Shown: positions 53,893 to 63,876 of the stretch, piece after piece
Position numbering within the stretch: the first letter of the stretch is position 1
How the letters are laid out: the number at the start of each line of letters is the position of its first letter
Assembly (NCBI GenBank): GCA_029237695.1
Contig: CM055279.1
Location: 26,254,804-26,318,803, forward strand
DNA: 64,000 nt
Source of the DNA: Conchocele bisecta
Taxonomy: Eukaryota; Mollusca; Bivalvia; Lucinida; Thyasiridae
Direction: 5' to 3'
The notes under the pieces: model-generated
Told to the model about the DNA's origin: nothing
What the model saw: the letters and a program-made list of their open reading frames with translations, nothing else
The model's database searches: none
Program-made: the position numbers and the translations under genes

Positions 53893-53969
53893 GATGGTCT
53901 AGTAACATAAGGTCGTAACTGCTATGCTTTAGCATAGCAGTTACGACCTTATGTTACTAGACCATCGAT
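53893..53969. repeat. perfect hairpin
   Basis: GATGGTCTAGTAACATAAGG then TCGTAACTGCTATGC, followed at once by the complement; essentially no loop. Confidence 0.92.
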
Positions 53970-54064
53970 ATTGCAAACATCACATGTCTGAGCTAATATC
54001 TGAAACGCGGCGCAAGTGAGGTGTCAAGCTGAAGTGGGCAGTCTTCATCAGATTACAATAATAA

Positions 54065-54275
54065 TAGGTCATTTGATTTCTATGTAGATATATGCACGAG
54101 TTCCGCAGCGTGCGATATATATATATACTTTTGGAGCGCAATATCGTTGATGTCATGGCGAACAGTGCAGATCCTGATCAGCCTATATGCACATATATGC
54201 ACAGGCTAATCTGGATCTACACTGGTCGCAGAACCCATAAGCCCCTGTTCTCAAGTCACAGCCACATATGCGTGT
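54065..54275. mobile_element. F11 fragment and F9-type element
   Basis: TAGGTCATTTGATTTCTATG to about 54140 matches the F11 hairpin arm. GTGCAGATCCTGATCAGCC and GATCTACACTGGTCGCAGAA are F9. Confidence 0.6.
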
Positions 54276-54337
54276 TCCCATCATGAACACGTATTACCGA
54301 CAGAGATAAAATGCAAATAAACGTATCAAAATTAACC

Positions 54338-54582
54338 GCTTCACCCCTAAGTAACTGAATGGGCTGCGATATGATAATTAATTTTGCAACCAATCCAATC
54401 ATCGCAAAATGATTTTTAGACTATTCCATTTATAAGAAGGGGGTATTTTTTGCTCTCAAAAGTATGAAAATTACTTTGAAACAGTGCAGATCCTGATGAG
54501 ACGGCTCGTTACGAGCCGGCTCATCTGGATCTGCACTGTTTGCATAAACCGATATAGCGGGCTTTCGGGTTCAAAGGGTTAA
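54338..54582 (-). mobile_element. F4 MITE, minus orientation
   Basis: TTAACCGCTTCACCCCTAAG to GGGTTCAAAGGGTTAA, hairpin GATGAGACGGCTCGT. Confidence 0.82.
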
Positions 54583-54631
54583 AAAAAGGTGGAAGACTCG
54601 GACCTGAGACATAAAAATATGTTCATTGAAC

Positions 54632-54705
54632 AAATCGCATTACCCCACCCACCTGGTGGCGTAAAGTACGACGTCAGGTGGGTGGGGTAATGGGAATTTT
54701 TCAAC
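54632..54705. repeat. hairpin with CATTACCCCACCCACCTG arms
   Basis: CATTACCCCACCCACCTG and CAGGTGGGTGGGGTAATG with a ~25-base loop. The C-rich motif also occurs near 56620, inside the large transposon. Confidence 0.8.
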
Positions 54706-55181
54706 GAGTATTTTTGTGTGACAGGCCCGACACTTCCACTTGTGCAAAATATTGTGAATAGTTGTCTCGTAGTGTTGCAGCTAATGCCAATATGTGTATA
54801 TTTCTATTACAGTTTTATGACCACAGACATATCTTCAGAAGAAAACAGAGAAAATATTAAACTAAGTCAGGCCATGAGTGTCAAACATTTGATTACGTAT
54901 TATGTTTACGATATTCGTCCCACGGTATCTGGGACAAGCCGTGTTAGTCTGTACCTAAGAAGATGTGCGGTATCTCATTACAAATATTTTCAAAAATTTA
55001 CTATATTTTCCGAAAATGACGTCGAAATTTGACGAACTTTTCAGAGCTTATGCGGATTAGAATACCGCGTTTGCTATGAAAATAGCATCAACATTCGACG
55101 TCATTTACAGAAAATATCACAGTTTCTGTGAATTTGTTTCATGAAAACTCTTCATAGGTACATCTTCTGAGGTAAAAAATC

Positions 55182-55569
55182 CAAGGTGTGGTACTAAGAA
55201 CAACAACAAGTACCGATTCAAAGCACGTATTATTGTATAGTGTCCTTATTACGTAACGGATTTTGATGAAATATGGCGCATCAAACGCGTCTTGTGAAGC
55301 TGCATTTGGTGGTCTCTGTATTTTTGCCCAAACTTCTGTCGTTTTTGCGAAGAATCGATTTCCGTGTCTCCGACACGGAAATCCATTCATCGCAAAAAGT
55401 CTGTGCATAAGTCTGTGCCAAACTCCATCCACCAAATGCAGCTCGCGAAGACGCGTTTGCTGCGCCATATTTCATCAAAATCCGTTGCGTATTAAGGAAA
55501 ATATCAAATAATTCTTACTTTGGAGTGAGCGACGTTGTTGTTGTTGTAACCACGTGATTATACACCTTG
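55182..55569. mobile_element. F6 MITE with 5-bp target duplication
   Basis: CAAGGTGTGGTACTAAG (left end internally shortened) to CCACGTGATTATACACCTTG, flanked by AAATC on both sides (55177-55181, 55570-55574). Tip CGTGTCTCCGACACGG. Confidence 0.9.
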
Positions 55570-55616
55570 AAATCGCATGGCTTGAGATGAAAAACCAGTA
55601 GCAGCAATACACAAAT

Positions 55617-56035
55617 CAAGGTGCATGATCACGTGGTTAAAACAACAACAACGTCGCCCATTCCAAAGTAAGTGTTATTTGATATTTTCCTTAATATGCA
55701 ACGGATTTTGATGAAATATGGCGCAGCAAACGCGTCTTCGTGCGCTGAATTTGGTGGTACAGGGAGTTCGGCACAGACTTATGTCGTTTTTTGCGAAGAA
55801 TCGAGTTCCGTGTCGATAGACACGAACATCGATTATTCGCAAAAACGACAGAAGTTTGGGCGACAATACAGAGACCACCACATGCAGATTTACAAGACGC
55901 GTTTGATGCGCCATATTTCATCAAAATCCGTTATGTAATAAGGACACTATAAAAGAATACGTACTTTGAAACAGGTGTATTCTGGAAGTTTCAGTACGTG
56001 TTGTTGTTGTTAGTACCACGTGATCATACACCTTG
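55617..56035. mobile_element. F6 MITE with 5-bp target duplication
   Basis: CAAGGTGCATGATCACGTGG to CACGTGATCATACACCTTG, flanked by CAAAT on both sides (55612-55616, 56036-56040). Tip CGTGTCGATAGACACG. Confidence 0.92.
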
Positions 56036-56064
56036 CAAATGTGGCAAACATTATTTACGAAGTG

Positions 56065-56225
56065 TATATCAGGGATTCCGTTGGGGAAAATAAAAAAATC
56101 GGCACTTCAAAAAATTAGCGATAAAAAATTAAAATTTTCGAAAACAAAAAAAAATAATTTTTTTTTTTTCGAAAATTGTATTTTTTTATCGCCAATTGCT
56201 TATTTTTATCGCCGATTGCGAAAGT
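56065..56225. repeat. AT-rich hairpin resembling F10 core
   Basis: AGCGATAAAAAATTAAAATT with TTTTCGAAAA and complement around an A/T-only loop; TTATCGCC repeats at the right. Confidence 0.6.
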
Positions 56226-57079
56226 GGCGATCGCCAGCAGAATCCATGGTATATCCTCGAATTATCTAGTGTACGTCTTATAGTATGTCTAACAACTAAC
56301 ATTATAGCCCGTGAGCCAATAACCGAAACCCTCCCCCCCCCTGTGGGATTTTTGCAGACATATATTTCCTGAAACTACATTCAATTATGAGTGTTAATCC
56401 GTTGTCTGCGCTCTGTAACCCGATGGATGAACATATGGCGCCATTTTTAGTATCTTGAAAAATCGCATTTTTTAATAAAAATTGCCTAACTTATATTCTT
56501 TTGTTCGAATAAGATGGTATTTTCGTACGTTTTCCGAGATTTTGAACACCATGGAATAGAATAATATACAATTGAAATACATTTGACAATCTAGAAGTCA
56601 TATTTTACAGGTTTTATTACCCCACCCACCCAATTTCAATGGTAAAATATATATGTTAATAACGTTATGAAAAGTTGGCGTTTTTCATTTTATCAATGTC
56701 AATGTAGTCTAGTAGGGCCAATTGAACATATCAAATTTATATACGTCGACTATTTAGTGTCTACCACAAAATATACAAAGTGAAAAATAACGTATTTTCG
56801 ACCATTCCCCACCCACTCATTTTACAATGGCAATTTAACAGGTATGTAATATTATGCAATTTAACAACATTATAACCGCTTACTATGGATTGAAAACAAC
56901 CCAAATATGTAACAATATTGTCCATACTTACTAAATATACTATGAGTCCGTGTTTTCGTCCGTCTGTACGGACATTTCTCAAATAAAAATTGACGGTACA
57001 GATTTTGAAATATATCCGAATATTCAAACATTTCGGGGCACTAGATCATTATCGGCAACAGTAGTTGATCTACAACATC

Positions 57080-58830
57080 AATAATCTCGTTATAGTGGCG
57101 AGACAATCTTCACAGCATCAGGCAAGATGAAACACAATAGGCAAAAACTGAATCCACATATAATACAATTCAAGAGACAACATACATCATGTTGTTCAAG
57201 TCAAAACATCGCACCTGTGGCGAGGCAATCCTCACAGCATCAGGCAAGATGAAACACAATAGGCAAAAACGTAATCCACATATAATACAATACAAGAGGA
57301 AACACATGTCATGGTTTACAGTAATCAACTTGCAATACAAAATATTCTACATGTTGTTCAATTCAAAACATCGCACCTGTGGCGAGGCAATCCTCACAGC
57401 ATCAGGCAAGATGAAACACAATAGGCAAAAACGTAATCCACATATAATACAATTCAAGAGGAAACACATGTCATGGTTTAAAGTATTCAACTTGCAATAC
57501 AAAATATTCTACATGTTGTTCAAGTCAAAACATCGCACCTGTGGCGAGGCAATCCTCACAGCATCAGGCAAGATGAAACACAATAGGCAAAAACGTAATC
57601 CACATATAATTACAATTCAAGAGGAAACACATGTCATGGTTTACAGTAATCAACTTGCAATACAAAATATTCTACATGTTGTTCAAGTCAAAACATCGCA
57701 CCTGTGGCGAGGCAATCCTTACAGCATCAGGCAAGATGAAACACAATAGGCAAAAACGTAATCCACATATAATACAATACAAGAGGAAACACATGTCATG
57801 GTTTACAGTAATCAACTTGCAATACAAAATATTCTACATGTTGTTCAATTCAAAACATCGCACCTGTGGCGAGGCAATCCTCACAGCATCAGGCAAGATG
57901 AAACACAATAGGCAAAAACGTAATCCACATATAATACAATTCAAGAGGAAACACATGTCATGGTTTAAATTATTCAACTTGCAATACAAAATATTCTACA
58001 TGTTGTTCAAGTCAAAACATCGCACCTGTGGCGAGGCAATCCTCACAGCATCAGGCAAGATGAAACACAATAGGCAAAAACGTAATCCACATATAATACA
58101 ATTCAAGAGGAAACACATGTCATGGTTTACAGTAATCAACTTGCAATACAAAATATTCTACATGTTGTTCAAGTCAAAACATCGCACCTGTGGCGAGGCA
58201 ATCCTTACAGCATCAGGCAAGATGAAACACAATAGGCAAAAACGTAATCCACATATAATACAATTCAAGAGGAAACACATGTCATGGTTTACAGTAATCA
58301 ACTTGCAATACAAAATATTCTACATGTTGTTCAAGTCAAAACATCGCACCTGTGGCGAGGCAATCCTCACAGCATCAGACAAGATGAAACACAACAGGCA
58401 AAAACTTAATCCACATATAATACCATTCAAGAGGCAACATACATCATGGTTTACAGTATTCAACTTGCAATACAAAATATTCTACATATTGTTAAAGTCA
58501 AACCATCGCACATGTGGCGAGGTAATCCTCACAGCATCAGGCAAGATGAAACACAATAGGCAACAGCTTCATCCACATATAATACAATTCAAGAGGCAAC
58601 ATATATCATGGTTTACAGCATTCAACTTGCAAAATAAAGAAGTATACATGTTGTTAATGTCAAAACATCGCATCTATGGTGAGGCAATCATCATAGCATC
58701 AGGCAAGATGAAACACAATATACAAACGTTCCAGCCACATATAATACAATTCAAGAGGCAAAATACATCATGGTTTACAATATTCAAATTGCGATCCTCA
58801 CTACATCAGGCAAATTATGTGAAGTTCTAA
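57080..58830 (+). repeat. 162-bp tandem array, about 11 units, open in one frame
   Basis: ATGTCATGG recurs at 57306, 57468, 57631, 57793, 57955, 58117 and 58279, then as diverged ATCATGG at 58441, 58603 and 58765. Spacing is 162 bp except 163 at 57468-57631, where one extra T shifts the frame. Central units are nearly identical, outer ones diverged, as in homogenised satellites. 162 bp equals 54 codons, so a 399-codon ORF (57631-58830) arises with the repeat peptide core CGEAILTASGKMKHNRQ. No known domain; coding status unproven. It converges on the nuclease gene, whose stop is 30 bp further on. Confidence 0.93.
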
Positions 58831-58859
58831 TTGTGAGAGTAGGTTAAGATAAATCCAGC

Positions 58860-59813
58860 CTAGTCATACGCGTCATCAGTGTCAAACATGGCATCAAGTA
58901 GGCTCTCTGCTTCAGGATCTTCTGTTTCATCAGTATCAGGTACGTCATCCCGTTCCTCTATTAACAGATCAACCATTTCACTTGGCAGGTGATCTCCTTC
59001 TGTCCACTTGCATTTTAACAAGCCATTGTTAACTTCCCATCCATGTTCATCTGGTGGCGGTATGTCTGCATCACGCCGGTCAGCATTGTTCCAAATGAGC
59101 GTTTGATAGTTGGCTCTTGCTACATGCATTTTCAGTGACGATATGCATGGTGGTAAAAGGCTCAGGTCAGCCCCATTGTACGTCGAAAGAAGATCGCCAG
59201 ACCTGGGGCTACACTTTTGTAGAAATAGCTCCATTCGTAGCTTGTTGATATCTGTAATGTCTGATTTGTTGTACAGCAAGCATACAAAGTGTTCAAGCAT
59301 TCCCAACATTCCCAACTTCTGGAAGGCTTCAATAAACTCTGCATGCCGCTGGAGTGTTTTCAAAGGAGTAACTTTACCACGCCGAACGAAAGCACTTGTG
59401 CTATCACAGCCTGTAAAAGCATGGATTGCAGGCAATGCCAAACACAGTTCAGTTCCTATGTCTCCAATGACACCATGTATGTCAACCAGCCACCTCTTGT
59501 TCCCAACTCCGGTATCTAACAGCAGTTGTTGTTTCAGCTTCTGTCCGAATTTCAACATCAAAACAAACACATCCGTGTCTGGGGATCTCACAATAATGGT
59601 GCTGTTCTCGGGTGTATGCAGTGCATGGTACGCACAATGCAGAATTAGCCGTGTATCCGCCTCCTCTTGCGATGAGTGCAACTCCTCTATCTCAACAGTT
59701 TGTGTAGTCTTACCATCAGTGCTAGTTAGCTGCATACATTGCTCCCCGCTTACAAACTGAATAGTCTTGCCGATCAGCTTTGGAGAGTACTTATCTTGCA
59801 TCCATTCAGACAT
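58860..59813 (-). pseudogene. FEN/XPG-like nuclease, C-terminal catalytic part (transposon-encoded)
   Basis: 317 open codons from ATG 59813. Acidic motifs expected of the XPG-I/5'-nuclease fold are in order: SSQEEADTRLI (residues 48-57), VRSPDTDVFVLM (75-86) and HAFTGCDSTSAF (131-142), matching the E-A-D, D-x-D and G-C/S-D metal-binding positions of FEN1-like enzymes. The tail is acidic (DDVPDTDETEDPEAE). The same frame continues upstream through an in-frame TGA at 59841-59843 into the N-terminal nuclease part, so the ATG here is internal and the ancestral protein was longer. Such enzymes cut branched or flapped DNA; a role in transposon excision or integration is inferred. Confidence 0.82.
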
Positions 59814-59840
59814 GAGAAGTCTAATTAGTTGTGTTTTGTT

Positions 59841-60095
59841 TCAATTGTTTGACAAGAACAGTTTCCAATCTCGTGGAACTTTTGTGGGAGGTCCTTTTAT
59901 AATGTAAGTCTTTGATGTACCCCTGCGTAGTCGCTCAGATGCTTTTATTGACAAGTCTTGGTATGTATCTGTCACAAGATCAACACGCTCAACTTTCGGG
60001 AGCTGATGATATATGCTATCTGCAAGATCCGCGAATGTGTTTGGCAAAGCGGTCTGCATGTGTAGCAGTGCATTGCCGTCAATAATATAGCTCAC
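59841..60095 (-). pseudogene. FEN/XPG-like nuclease, N-terminal part
   Basis: 84 codons beginning YIIDGNALLH, with the first catalytic Asp of PIN/XPG-N domains at residue 6. It continues with VDLVTDTYQDLSIKASERLR, comparable to the D...K..E..R stretch of FEN1-like N domains. It ends at a TGA (59841-59843). Translation past that stop stays in frame with the downstream catalytic part, so one nonsense change separates them. The first codon is GTG within a frame shared with no upstream domain, so the true start lies upstream. Confidence 0.78.
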
Positions 60096-60300
60096 TTGAC
60101 CCGTCGATGGTTTGCTCTATTGTGATATCCACGCCATTTCTGGATGACGGAACACTGGATCGGTTCACGCTGAATCCATTGTTCCTCAACAGATCTTCCA
60201 TCCCAGGATAGCACTGCTCTAAGTTTATCAAACTCAGCAGATATACTGTAGTATACCGTGCGTAGTTGGGATGGTCAACGCTGAAGAACAATGGACACAT
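60079..60300 (-). pseudogene. upstream domain of the transposon protein (YARY block)
   Basis: 73 codons with FFSVDHPNYARYTTVYLLSL and ending DITIEQTIDGSS. I recognise the H-x-NYARY pattern as a block that accompanies this nuclease in invertebrate repeat-encoded proteins, but I know no function for it. It overlaps the nuclease N-part by 17 bp in another frame, so a frameshift, probably the scar of an internal deletion, joins them. Confidence 0.6.
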
Positions 60301-60784
60301 CTTCTAAAGACATGCTATGTGAAGGTCTAAGTTGTTTTCTTGGACCTAATTATATTAACTTTATGTAATTTTCACAATTAACAAAATGGAATTGCGCCAT
60401 ATGCTTGTCGTTGTTCACAACGACAAAAATACCCGAAAGGGCCATTATATAATACCTGTTTGGCGGCCATTTTGAAAATAATTACCGTTGATAGCACACC
60501 AGAAATAATGCAAATCGATGTGAAAAAGAATCTGGCATGTGAATATGTTGTTACTGACATGATTAAATTGTAGGTATCTCATCGTGTGGTGAAAAAAAAG
60601 TTGCAAGCATAAACAATTAAGTATTTTGGCGGCCATTTTGATAATTGTGGCAATTTGAGGATGGTATCCAATATAAAACTCATTGTAAGTCATTTTATAC
60701 TCAATTGGTGAAAAAATGATATCGCTTAACTTGGAAGAACGTGATTTAAATGACACATATCGGCCTGAACTAAAACCACCCAGT
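60301..60784. other. transposon 5' subterminal region with GGCGGCCATTTT repeats
   Basis: GGCGGCCATTTTG occurs at about 60463, 60629 and 60793. Similar CATTTTGAAAAT contexts recur. No further protein domain is readable, so the upstream part of the transposase gene appears deleted. Confidence 0.6.
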
Positions 60785-60969
60785 TTTGTATGGCGGCCAT
60801 TTTGGAAAATGGCCGCCATTTGTTCATCCATCGGCTTTGTAAGCGCAGACAAACTGGTTTGATAGACAATAGGTTACTGAATCCAAAAATCATACTGACC
60901 AAACATCCCACGAGGGGGGGAGGGGGGTTATTGGTGGCTCAAGGTCTATTATGTAACTGTGAGAAATGA

Positions 60970-61185
60970 TAATTATGGGCGACCAGTGTAGATCCTGATC
61001 AGACTGTGCATCCGTACAGTCTGATCAGGATCTGCACTGTTCGCCATTCAAGCACGGCAACACCCGTCATGCCTCTGACAAGTGATATAGATCGTTTTCT
61101 TGCTACAGGAGTGTGCTATTTGATCAGGAGCCACACTGGTCACAGATCCCTTAAGCCCCATTCACAGCCACATTTGAGCCTTGCT
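60970..61185. mobile_element. F9 hairpin element
   Basis: GATCCTGATCAGACTGTGCA and TCTGATCAGGATCTGCACTG, then CTACAGGAGTGTGCTATTTG and CACACTGGTCACAGATCCCT. Confidence 0.75.
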
Positions 61186-61663
61186 CTTGCATTACAACCC
61201 GTTTCGCCTCGCCATTTTTTTGTATATAGCCTGACTTACAAAATCAGTCATATTTTCCACGATCAAGTCGAAAATCGACAAAATATTCGAAGAACATACG
61301 CAATTCAATGAAAAAAAAAAAATACGCAATTCAATTCCGCGCTAGTTCCAATCTATTTGGTATAATTACAAACTATACTAATACATGTAATTTACGGAAT
61401 AATTTCATTTTATTTCTGGAAATCAATATCGGCGACCCACGGCCAAGTGATAAAGGAAGTATTTCCATATTCATGTTGATCTACTGACGGCTTTGGGCAG
61501 TATGTTATTCAACAATATTGCTATTGGCACGCAATACGTTGTTTTTATATCCACCATGTAGGTCAGAAAGACATTGTATGGAACTCTGTGCACGTGATAT
61601 TTCGTGGGATTATAACATTGGCTGTTAGTGCCGATGTAGTCCCAATATGAATCTCAAATTATC
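61186..61663. other. no recognisable feature
   Basis: No supported ORF or repeat except a short A tract (61308-61321). Confidence 0.4.
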
Positions 61664-61905
61664 CCATCAACACAGTGCGTATGTGCCGTGAAACACGGTG
61701 CCGTGAAACATTTTTGATATCCATTCAATACTATTTTTGCATTTTACAGCCATTTGTAGGTGTTGACGGGATAAATAGAATAGTAGGTTAGTGCCGTGAA
61801 TGGGAAAAATATCTGGCGCGGCACGGAAACGGGATGTGCTCGGCAGAGCCTCGCCCATCCCGTTTCCTGAGCCTTGCCAGATATATTTTCCCATTCACGG
61901 CACAG
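61664..61905 (+). mobile_element. F8 element
   Basis: TTATCCCATCAACACAGTGC, GTGTTGACGGGATAAATAGA, then hairpin GTGCCGTGAATGGGAAAA and complement with GCCGCGCCAGATA arms. Confidence 0.78.
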
Positions 61906-62090
61906 ACACAGACACGCCCAGAATGATGGGTCAATGACCTAGCTGAGGTAGTACGACATGAATTCCAACCACATACAGCGGCTTGTGTAATCAGAAGCGA
62001 CCACCGCAGACAGACTCCCGCAACAACTCAATGTGACGATAATTGGAGCCGGCACGGGAATTCCCACCCTTATCATATTGGATTCTTTTC

Positions 62091-62429
62091 TACGGAGCCC
62101 CGCAGGGGACGTAAACTTCCTTTTTTATTAATTCGTTGTCACGAAATAAAAATTCATTACAATTCGTTCCCTCGAATGAACAATTCGTTCCCTCAATTTA
62201 ACAATTCATTCCCACGAAATAACAATTCGTTCGCACGGGAACGAATTGTTAATTCGTGGGAACGAATTGTCATTTCGCGAGAACGAATTGTTAATTCGAG
62301 GGAACGAATTGTTATATCGCGGGAACGAATTGTTAATTCAAGGGAACGAATTGTTAAATTGAGGGAACGAATTGTTATTTCGTGGGAAAGAATTAATAAA
62401 AAAATCCATGTCCCCTACGGGGTTCCGTA
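62091..62429. mobile_element. F7-U element copy 5, perfect 6-bp target duplication
   Basis: TACGGAGCCCCGCAGGGGAC at the left and CCCCTACGGGGTTCCGTA at the right; flanked by CTTTTC on both sides (62085-62090 and 62430-62435). The 21-bp array flips orientation near 62238. The cleanest U copy in the window. Confidence 0.94.
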
Positions 62430-62689
62430 CTTTTCGCCGATTTTGATTTCCGAATTTCGGACATTTCCCAAACGTAACTATATCCACATGTCACAAATAA
62501 TTCAAGAAGCAAAAATGTGAAGCCATACAAGTGTACGTTCTACGTTTTATTGGTATGAAATATGGCTAATCTTCGAAATCACAACCGGCCAAAACAGTCG
62601 ATGCGATGAGGGAGGTAATTCCAGATTGGGGTGCAGCATGACAACATCTTGGTATCGGGACTGTCTGATGTACTGCGCTATAATGTGTC

Positions 62690-62935
62690 TGTGACTGGCG
62701 AAATTGGGCTAATGGAATTTGTGACCAGCGTAGCTCCTGATCAAATAGTGCGTTCCTTTAACCTGATACCGATATAGTTTGCTTTCTGGCAGCATGACCT
62801 TTGTTGTTTCATTGATGGAATGGCGAACAGTGCAGATCCTGATCAGACTGTGCGGATGCACAGTCTGATCTGGATCTACACTGGTCGCAAAATACTTAAG
62901 TCCCATTTCTTCAGTCACAGCCACATATACTAATG
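62690..62935. mobile_element. F9 hairpin element
   Basis: GTGCAGATCCTGATCAGACT and AGTCTGATCTGGATCTACAC, with GTGACTGGCGAAATTGGGCT upstream and CATTTCTTCAGTCACAGCCA downstream. Confidence 0.75.
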
Positions 62936-62952
62936 ATAATACTCGCGATGAC

Positions 62953-63795
62953 TTATACACGCATATCACATTCTTGTCTCGACCAGCGTAACAGCCAGAT
63001 GCCTATATTGGATTGTCTCACGGAGCTGTCGAAATTAATATCGCCGACGACATGGTTGATGCACTTCTTGGAGGTGTTGACGAGCCTCTCGACCGAGTGC
63101 ATAGCGGACACAAACACTTTCACCCTCGAAGCGAACTGGCGATATACGGCGATGCAGAACAGCGCTTCAGTTCCGGCTTGACCTACCATTGCGAAGCGGT
63201 CGACCAGTAGGCCGAGGGGAAACCCAGCCGCTGAGCAAACTCCTTCTGTTCCTGTCATGGAATCCGAGCCACCGGGAAGGACTCCACCGATCCCTACGCC
63301 ACGGAGGTCGCTTAACTCTGCAGAGACTACACCGCGGACCGAAAGATCGTGGACGACCGGCAGCTCGGAAGAAATGGACACTTCGGCAGGGTCTTCACCT
63401 GTAGATCTGGAGTCATGCAAGAAACTGCGTGGGGGATTCATCCATTCGCTGGACTTCAACCACGACTGGGGTGAAGGTCGAACATCTATCTGAGCCGAGC
63501 AAAGAACCAAAGATAACTGGACCACATCATCGCCGCCTCCAAGGTCCTCTTCACAGCAGTGGGTGGGTCTATTGCACACGACTACATCACGGCAATGGGA
63601 CCAGAACTTCGACCGGAGAAAATACCGTACACTTGCTTCTCGATGACATACGATGCAGCAATGGTAGCCAATGAATGGATTAGATCTGGGAGCGCCGTCA
63701 GGAGTGACAAGATCACACGGATGGATGACCACAACGCTCTACGACAGGCGGTGCTGGAATCCTCGAGCGACATCGAATTGTCGCTCTCTATGTAG
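62953..63795. other. GC-richer coding-like remnant, unidentified
   Basis: Base composition rises sharply. The minus strand has a 259-codon frame (62953-63732). On the plus strand two frames are open in blocks, including a proline/serine/threonine-rich block (about 63257-63493, PPGRTPPIPTPRRSL) and 63559-63795. The plus blocks look more protein-like to me, and a stop (63179-63181) and frame changes would make this a broken retroelement gag or cargo gene; that is a guess. No catalytic motif is visible on either strand. Confidence 0.4.
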
Positions 63796-63876
63796 TGTTG
63801 TACACCGCCTGTCGTAGAGCGTTGTGGTCATCCATCCGTGTGATCTCCTGGTCACTCCCGACGGCGCTCCCATATC
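63689..63876. repeat. inverted repeat, ~66-bp arms
   Basis: GGGAGCGCCGTCAGGAGTGA through ACGACAGGCGGTG (63689-63754) pairs with CACCGCCTGTCGTAGAGCGT through ACGGCGCTCCC (to about 63870), leaving a ~50-bp loop that contains the stop of the plus-strand frame. Confidence 0.88.

Larger units (their letters stand above)
56300..60953 (-). mobile_element. 4.65-kb TIR DNA transposon, probable Academ type
   Basis: Left end CATTATAGCCCGTGAGCCA; right end as complement CATAATAGACCTTGAGCCA. Inverted similarity continues for about 155 bp (CCCTCCCCCCCC, GTGGGAT, TGTCTGCGCT, CGATGGATGAACA, GGCGCCATTTT). Flanked by TAA on both sides (56297-56299, 60954-60956). It contains a minus-strand FEN/XPG-like nuclease gene (58860-60300) and a 162-bp tandem array (about 57080-58830). 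Academ elements are known to carry an XPG-type nuclease domain and to make 3-4-bp duplications; the assignment to Academ is inference from these two points. Confidence 0.82.

Noticed and set aside
54718..55032. 104-codon plus-strand ORF
   Set aside because: No motif, no repeat copy seen, and the hydrophobic patches are too short and irregular to argue for a membrane protein.
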